Positions 58,371 through 64,000 of a DNA stretch of 64,000 bases are shown here, piece by piece. The notes beneath the pieces are model-generated. The model was not told the origin of the DNA, made no database searches, and saw only the letters and a program-made list of their open reading frames with translations. Within the stretch, counting starts at the first letter, position 1, and the number at the start of each line of letters is the position of its first letter. The position numbers and the translations under genes were made by a program. This DNA comes from Aporrectodea caliginosa (taxonomy: Eukaryota > Annelida > Clitellata > Crassiclitellata > Lumbricidae): the NCBI GenBank assembly GCA_020284085.1, contig JACEVL010000834.1, positions 848,466 through 912,465 on the forward strand, in the 5' to 3' direction.

Positions 58371-58705
58371 TGCAGATAAATTTTTGTATGTGTCTTGGTG
58401 CAATTAGTAGTAGTAGTACTGCAGTACTGTAGATTTCAAAGTTCAATTAGAATTCAACTAAAGAAATGGAAAGTCATAGGAAACTCGCTAATGTTACTCG
58501 GCTTCATGTAATAGGTCTACTTACATGTAGTAACTACAAGCTCAGGAAGGCTATAGGAGTGTCTTGGTCAATGTTTTGAGAACCGAAATCTACATAGGCC
58601 TTGTAAGAACATAGGAGTGTCGGTCAATGTATCGGCAACCATAAGTCATCAAAATACAATACGAGCGAGCGAAAGAGCGAGGGAAAGATAATCAGAATCT
58701 AAGAC

Positions 58706-58828
58706 CTTGGAATTGTCGAATTCTGGCTCAGCCCATTTCGCATTGAGAATGATTTCTGCATCGAAAGTTTCTGCAACTGTATCTACATCACGATATCTGT
58801 AGTAAATCACTTGGACTGTTACAGTTTT
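58706..58828 (-). CDS. pLGIC-like gene, exon B: start of ligand-binding domain
   Basis: A 41-codon phase 0-0 exon after the acceptor TTCTTTTGCAG. It reads KTVTVQVIYYRYRDVDTVAE, TFDAEIILNAKWAEPEFDNS, K. The V-x-V...DVDT...TF.AE......W.EP pattern is the first beta strands and loop of the pentameric channel extracellular domain ('F.A....W.(E/D)P'). The donor AAG|GTCTTA is weak, so the 3' edge is less sure than the 5' edge. The next exon is about 720 bp away. Confidence 0.8.
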
Positions 58829-59281
58829 CTGCAAAAGAATTCAAATATATTACGTATCAATAGCACGCAACCTTCGTTCACTGTCAAAAGTTACACCCAG
58901 TTAGACAGTGTTTAATAATTAGACTGTTTAAAAATGAATTGGTGAAGAGCAAAACAACTATAACGAAATGCATTGTATCGAAATGTATTGCAGAATATAG
59001 CGCGCACTGCATCAAGTATTGACTGCTTGCGGTTCACATATATATATATATTATGAACTTTTTGATATCAAACATTTTTTAAACCCCTTTCCTTACTCGG
59101 CGTTGCGCCTTTGGGCGCTCGTTCGTCTTCCCCTCACATACCTTGCTTCCCACCTCCCCAGAAGAGGGGACTAGATTAAACACTGCTTGGCGCAAATACT
59201 ATATCGCTGATACTTCACATAATGGAAGGCGACAAAGTTAATAGAAAATGTAGCATAATAAATGAGTAATGAGAGGCCTGC

Positions 59282-60205
59282 CTTCTCTGCTTTTTTCGGA
59301 GCCTTTGCATATGAAACTTCTTCGTCATCACTGACGACAGGCTTTAAATCGACGTCAGGAACTTTGGGTGGACGTGATGACTTTTTCTTCTTTTTTCTTT
59401 TATGGTCTCGGGCTTTGGGTGGAAGCGGAGGTTTTTCACTTTCATCGTCTTGGGCTTTGGATGGAAGAGGAGGTTTTTCAATTTCATCGTCTTGGGATGG
59501 AAGCGGAGTTTCTTGACTTTCGGGTACTTTTTCTGGCTGCTCTCTCAGAATTCCAGGTCTGTACTTGTCTGAAGATCTAGCCTTAGGAAGAACGTCTTTG
59601 TCTGACTTCCGTTTTGTCGAATGTGACGATCTTCTCCGTTTACTCTTCTTACTTTCTTTTGCCTTAGCTGCTGCTGCTGGTGGTGGTGATGTGAGAGAAG
59701 ATTTTCTTTTGCGTGTTAATGATGGTCTTGGATGTTCAGCTACGTTCGGAACGGAAAACATTATTTTACGAGCACTTTTATTCGCTCCCGGTTTTGTTAA
59801 AATCGATGATTTTCTCTTAAATGGTTTTGCTTTAGCTGCTGATGCTGCTGCTGGGATAGGAGGTTTAACTTTCGGTGTTGGTGCTGGACTTGGAGGTTTC
59901 GACAGAGCAGTGCCCTTCTCCATTTGCTGAGGTTTAATGGCAGCCTTACTTTTAACCATCATCTTGCTGGCCTTACCGATCGATAATGCGGTCGTCACCG
60001 CAATTATCTTGTTTTTGTCTACTTCGGCCTTTAAAGTTGTCGAAACTGTGCCAACCCTCTCCTCAGTGTCGGGTTTGTATGAAATCATGCCCGGAGTCTT
60101 CTTCTTTCCAGAGTCTTCGAGTCTTGTCTTCCATGTCGCATGATGAGTACTCGGGTCTTTCGTTCTACCCGGGTCCTTGGATCTGCCGCTGCCCTTTTCA
60201 GCCAT
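59282..60205 (-). CDS. pLGIC-like gene, exon A: basic, Pro-rich N-terminal region
   Basis: Starts at the ATG at 60205 (MAEKGSGRSKDPGRTKDPS) and encodes about 308 residues with no signal peptide. It is rich in Lys, Ser and Pro, with clusters KKSKRRRSSHSTKRK and KRKKKKK, and two nearly repeated acidic/SH3-ligand-like segments, EKPPLPSKAQDDE and EKPPLPPKARD. The region is predicted to be disordered. The frame runs on to 59171, but the last ~35 residues look intronic. Two phase-0 ends fit the next exon: a GC donor (AAG|GCAGGC) at 59282, or GTGAAG giving an end at 59219. Its link to the channel exons rests on strand, order and phase and needs transcript proof; it could be a separate gene. The upstream GTG-initiated extension to 60241 is unlikely to be coding. 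Confidence 0.65.
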
Positions 60206-60789
60206 ATGCTTAACGGTCCTTTGCAAGTCGACGGTCGACACTGAAACTGTAAAATCTCTGACGTCAGTCCACGTGGACAGAACTAGGTAGGTCTAAGCCT
60301 ACTAATTGAATTCTTGTAGTCACACGTACGTTTTCTGCAGACAGACAAAGTGAGCACTTTCACATTTCCACTAGATAATGCCATTTTGCAAGAGAATGCC
60401 ATTTCTGATGAGTATGATATTTACGATAATCAAAATGCAACGAATATTCTAAATTAGAGACAACAAATAGCAAACGTATGCAGGTTTTTGGCAAGTTTAT
60501 ACTAAATATTCGAAGCATATGTTGGACGGTGAGGTAGCCTATATTCTGTCATGTACCCCTAGCGCCAGAATTGACAAAGTATGTTAGTATTATACCATGT
60601 GAAATTAAAATAGATACGAACATTCTAAATTAGGTGCCATTAGTCGAGGAAGAGACAGCAAATGGCAAATGTATGCAAGATGGAGTTCTTTTGAGTCATG
60701 TGGTCTGGTTCTGAAAGTCTCATTCTTGATCTGAAGAAACCGGGTGGTAGTTACGTAATTATGTCTATTTTTAAAGCCAGCCGGACTCT
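60206..60789. other. upstream region of the pLGIC-like gene, nothing firm
   Basis: Possible 5' acceptors (TTTTACAG and TTTCAG at about 60240-60252, minus strand) suggest a non-coding exon further upstream. No promoter element was identified. Confidence 0.3.
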
Positions 60790-60794
60790 TCTTT

Positions 60795-61071
60795 TTCATT
60801 CATTCATTTCAGATATTTATATAGCGCCCCTTCAAGATTTACTCAGAAGCGCTCCCGACCACAGCGCGGACACTGAATCGGAGTTTCACGCCGAAGCGCA
60901 TGAGCAATTGCGAGTGAAGGACTTGCCAAGGTCCCTACGCGGCGGCTTGAGGTGGATTCGAGCTCACAACCCTCCGGCTGCAAGGCACCAAACATACCCC
61001 TGGAGGTGGATTCGAACCCGCAACCCTCAGGCTGCAAGGCACCGAACATACCCCTACACCACCGCGCCCCA
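60795..61071 (-). mobile_element. SINE-A with a duplicated tRNA head
   Basis: On the minus strand it starts GGGGCGCGGTGGTGTAGGGG and has a first box B (GGGTTCGAATCCACC) and a second partial head GGGGTATGTTTGGTGCCTTG with box B-like GAGCTCGAATCCACC about 56 bp later. Then comes the usual body, the 3' end AGGGGCGCTATATAAATATC and an (AATG)n tail. Otherwise it matches 53764-53996. Confidence 0.88.
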
Positions 61072-61674
61072 CAAGTCTTTGTCCCCTAAGCCCTGTCTTA
61101 AGTTTCTCAAAGCCATTGTCTCATGTCACTTTTGCCAAATGAAGTGAAAGTAACCTGTGGAAATAGTTGGGCCAACTTCATCGACACATAACACGCTCCA
61201 ATTACACCCAAAATGCGCCGATTCAACCCAAATTTCGCCACAGGTATATTACACAAGTAGGCTAGTTGTAATAATTATTGCAAGTGCTCAGTTAGATTGC
61301 ACCTCTTCAGAAAAACTCAGGAGTGTTTCCGGTCTAAATATACAAGACCACGATTGAACAGAATGGTCTTAAAGCACTTGCAAAAATAGAGGTAGGCTAC
61401 AGAAAGGAGAAGTTCATGTCGCTCATTACATGGAATGCTGTTCCCTAATGAGGGGCCAACAAGGGCGAAGCTTCCATGTTGCTTTCTGGAACTAGATACG
61501 CAGATATGTAGAAAAGCTCTGTATAAATCAATATACGTTAATAAAACATTGTTCTGGATGTGAATTACATAAAAGTTTGATAAAACTGCATGTAGGCCTA
61601 TATTCTACGACAGAAGTTCTAATCGTCGGGCGCGATTTCTAACAGAATGGAAACTTTTAGAGCATCTATGCATG
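61072..61674. other. unassigned interval
   Basis: No conserved frame or repeat recognised apart from a TAGGCCTATA-type word common throughout the window. Confidence 0.4.
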
Positions 61675-61682
61675 AATGAAAC

Positions 61683-62480
61683 CATAGTTGTAAAAACGTT
61701 TTTCGTTTTTTATTTTTCCAAAAACGTCGTTTTTCGTTTTTTATTTCTCGTCTCGTTTTTTTCCGTTTTTTATTTTTTATATGTAACTTTATTTATTTAT
61801 TAACTGTCTGTTACAATTTGTTTAATTTTATTTTGTCTGATATCCCTTACGTTGTCTCCGTCCTTTCAAGGATTCATCTAATTTACGTCACTGTTTAGTT
61901 TAGAAATAAACAGCACTGTACAGGAAATAAACTTTATAAAAGTTTTTTGAATTTCTAAGTTATCCAAAATGCGAAATGTTGTCTTTGTACTCAGTAATCT
62001 CTGATTGACTGATAAACTGACGGATATTACTCCATATCAAGTTCTTATATAAGTCAGAATTGTAAGTAGACCTACAATTTTAATTAAAGTACATTCTATA
62101 CTTACAACGTTTAGTTTTTAATTTTGCTTATGTCAGCAGCACGGATTTATGTGGACTTATGTATACAATTTAAATTTGAAAAGATTTCAATATTTTTAAT
62201 TTCTCAATTTCTTTTAAAGCCAAACTTATGTAAAAGAGAATAATTGTTGAAGATTACTGCTAGGCTACTTGGTGTTTACTAATAAAGTTATGTTATTTGC
62301 TGATTAAAATTAAATTGTGTAAAAAACGTTTTTAATTTTAAAATGCATTTTAAAAGATGTAGAAAAGTCAAATTATTTTCTTTTCCGTTTTATTCTCGTT
62401 TTTTTCCGTTTTTTATTTTTTTCAATAAAACGACGTTTTTTCCGTTTTTTATTTTGATTTGACCGTTTTTAACAACTATG
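61683..62480. mobile_element. hAT-like non-autonomous element (798 bp)
   Basis: Ends CATAGTTGTAAAAACG and CGTTTTTAACAACTATG are inverted (one extra base) and flanked by a perfect 8-bp duplication AATGAAAC (61675-61682, 62481-62488). Subterminal blocks CCGTTTTTTATTTT occur about three times at each end, in the same orientation at both ends and not inverted. No transposase frame is present. Confidence 0.88.
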
Positions 62481-62573
62481 AATGAAACTGAGCAGTTTGT
62501 TGCACTGCATATAGGAGTTCAGCGCCATGCATTCTAAGAGTTCCTATAAAACCAAACGGTCATCATTTTTCAG

Positions 62574-62650
62574 CCACTTATGCTTGACTTGCTGGAAAAA
62601 TCACCACAGGTGGAATCTCACATGTACATGGAAAACCCTTCCTATCCAGG
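62574..62650 (+). other. candidate small coding exon, weak
   Basis: A pyrimidine-rich acceptor (CATCATTTTTCAG) precedes 77 bp that read PLMLDLLEKSPQVESHMYME, NPSYP and end CCAG|GTAGCG. The residue composition looks coding-like, but no family was recognised and no partner exon was found in the window. Confidence 0.2.
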
Positions 62651-64000
62651 TAGCGGTTGAAACCATGTTCAGAGTCTCTGGTCAGGTTTGTGTTTATGGT
62701 GGAAATGATGACAGACGAATTAAGCGTCCGATGCAAACTACATCTTCACTGACTGACGCTAACCGACAGATGTTCCCCTGATGGTATATAGACTATAGTA
62801 TAGATAGACGATTTCAAAGATCAGACGAATACACACTGAATGCATTTGCGACAACCCAGCCCAATCAATCTCTCCCTATATAGCGACATACCTGAATCTG
62901 TGGAGCTGTGTACCAGCCCTGAACTAATAATAGGCGTAGTCCATTTCGTCTTATGCGCTAACGACAGCAAAATATATTTCTATAGAGATAATAACGAAAC
63001 TAGATGCATTGCTTTTATAAACGCTGAGCAAATAGTTAAGGAAATCGAGGCCGATTGTTTTGACGTAGTAAGAACAGTAGCTTAAAATGACGTCATAAAA
63101 ATAATAGTTTAAAATAACGTCACATACGACCATTTGTCGCTTTTAGCTGTCCTCTAAGTTTGCAGTTGCAGCTGTTTCGAGTCTCATATGTTACAGAAAC
63201 GGCCTAATTAAATTACTGCGCTTTCCCTTCAAGTAAGCAAACTCCTTAATTAATTTGTCTTCAATTAAAACTAACATACACACCAGTTAATAAATAATAT
63301 TTATGACATTAGCTGTGCAATGCACATTATACTTCCAGTGATTTAGTCCGTCACATTATAATCGGCTCGGCGATAAATGAACTGTTGACATCATGTTTAA
63401 GTATATATATATATAGCGATGGACAGAAGTCTGAATTTTGCTCGTGTTGGCGGCAGTTGATGATGCATGAATCGTGACAATGCGCTGTTGTACAGTGAAG
63501 TGATAATTATTTGATTACTTTCTGCCATCTGCGTATAACTTATTAACGTCTGATTACGTGCTAAGAACATGATGATGCATGATAAGAGACGTGCAGAGCA
63601 AGTCTTTCAATCACTAACAAGCACAGGTCCTAATCTTTGCTGTAGCCTACGCGTAGGCCTATGCACGTACATACACAGACACATGTATGTGTCCGTGTTT
63701 GTATGTATGTGATGTATGCAAGTACGTATGTACAGTGTACACTGTGTCACTGTATGTATTATTCAGTGTATGTGTTTATGTATGTGTGTTTGAGTTCATG
63801 TATATATGTAACTATGCATGCATGTATGCAGATTTATGTTTGTATAAATATCTGGATATTTGAAAAGCACCTTTGAGAACCTCACAAGAGCACTGAACAG
63901 ATTTTAAAAAGTAAGTTAGGATGGCCTGACAATTTTACTTGAGCTGTCTGTCAGACTGCCACGAAATAGTGTAGTGTGTAATGATAGGCTGTTCCAAAAT
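62651..64000. other. unassigned 3' end of the window
   Basis: Contains TGTATG-rich sequence at 63660-63850 and otherwise AT-rich sequence. Small frames (62840-63085) lack motifs. Confidence 0.4.

Noticed and set aside
59262..60213. Plus-strand frames opposite exon A
   Set aside because: Shadows of the minus-strand Lys/Pro-rich exon; no independent motifs.

Overview
The window looks like nuclear DNA from a marine invertebrate, probably a spiralian (lophotrochozoan) or an invertebrate deuterostome. Long introns with GT-AG borders, many trinucleotide, tetranucleotide and hexanucleotide arrays, tRNA-derived SINEs ending in a 'GCGCTATATAAAT'-type tail, jockey/CR1-like LINEs and many non-autonomous hAT and Tc1/mariner elements all point that way. 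No bacterial or organellar gene organisation, rRNA gene or functional tRNA gene was seen. The lineage is inferred from repeat style and the two gene families and was not tested by a search.

Two host genes can be assembled. (1) On the + strand, 13654-37263, a rhodopsin-class GPCR of 397 residues is split over three exons (13654-14074, 25777-25876, 36591-37263) by introns of about 11.7 and 10.7 kb. The exon phases match (1 then 2) and the joined reading frame is open. It carries TM1-TM7, with ERF in place of DRY and NPFIY in TM7, and most resembles neuropeptide FF/SIFamide-type receptors. A four-unit 55-56 bp tandem array starts 25 bp after its stop codon. (2) On the - strand, 60205-54829, there is a pentameric ligand-gated ion channel (pLGIC)-like gene with six recognisable exons, all joined in phase 0. 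It has a ligand-binding beta-sandwich without the signature Cys pair, four membrane segments, and an unusual first exon of about 308 residues that is lysine/proline rich, has SH3-ligand-like repeats and shows no signal peptide. The extreme C-terminus was not resolved.

The rest is repeats. From 0 to 4.5 kb lies a LINE with a long open endonuclease-reverse transcriptase frame (789-3593), followed tail-to-tail by a SINE and a (CATA)n array. From 7.2 to 8.8 kb a 1.2 kb TA-flanked foldback element sits inside a 42-bp minisatellite. GPCR intron 1 (14.1-25.8 kb) holds (ATT)n, two hAT MITEs, a polypyrimidine tract and a 0.65-kb tandem duplication. GPCR intron 2 (25.9-36.6 kb) holds a SINE, LINE ends, a DD37D (maT-like) mariner without its DNA-binding domain, and a hAT nested in another hAT. 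Next come a second mariner derivative (37.8-38.7 kb) that keeps the DNA-binding domain but has lost the catalytic core, and a pair of diverged 1.5-kb duplicates (38.9-42.7 kb), one of which is an empty site for a MITE present in the other. From 43 to 54 kb there are degenerate LINEs, SINEs and microsatellites. From 60 to 64 kb there is a SINE with a duplicated tRNA head, a 0.8-kb hAT-like element and otherwise AT-rich unassigned sequence.

The two genes share no obvious pathway beyond both being plausible membrane receptors. The least conventional object is the Cys-less pLGIC with its basic N-terminal exon. The mobile-element record (nested insertions, empty site, complementary deletion derivatives, LINE/SINE 3'-end sharing) is the other main content.
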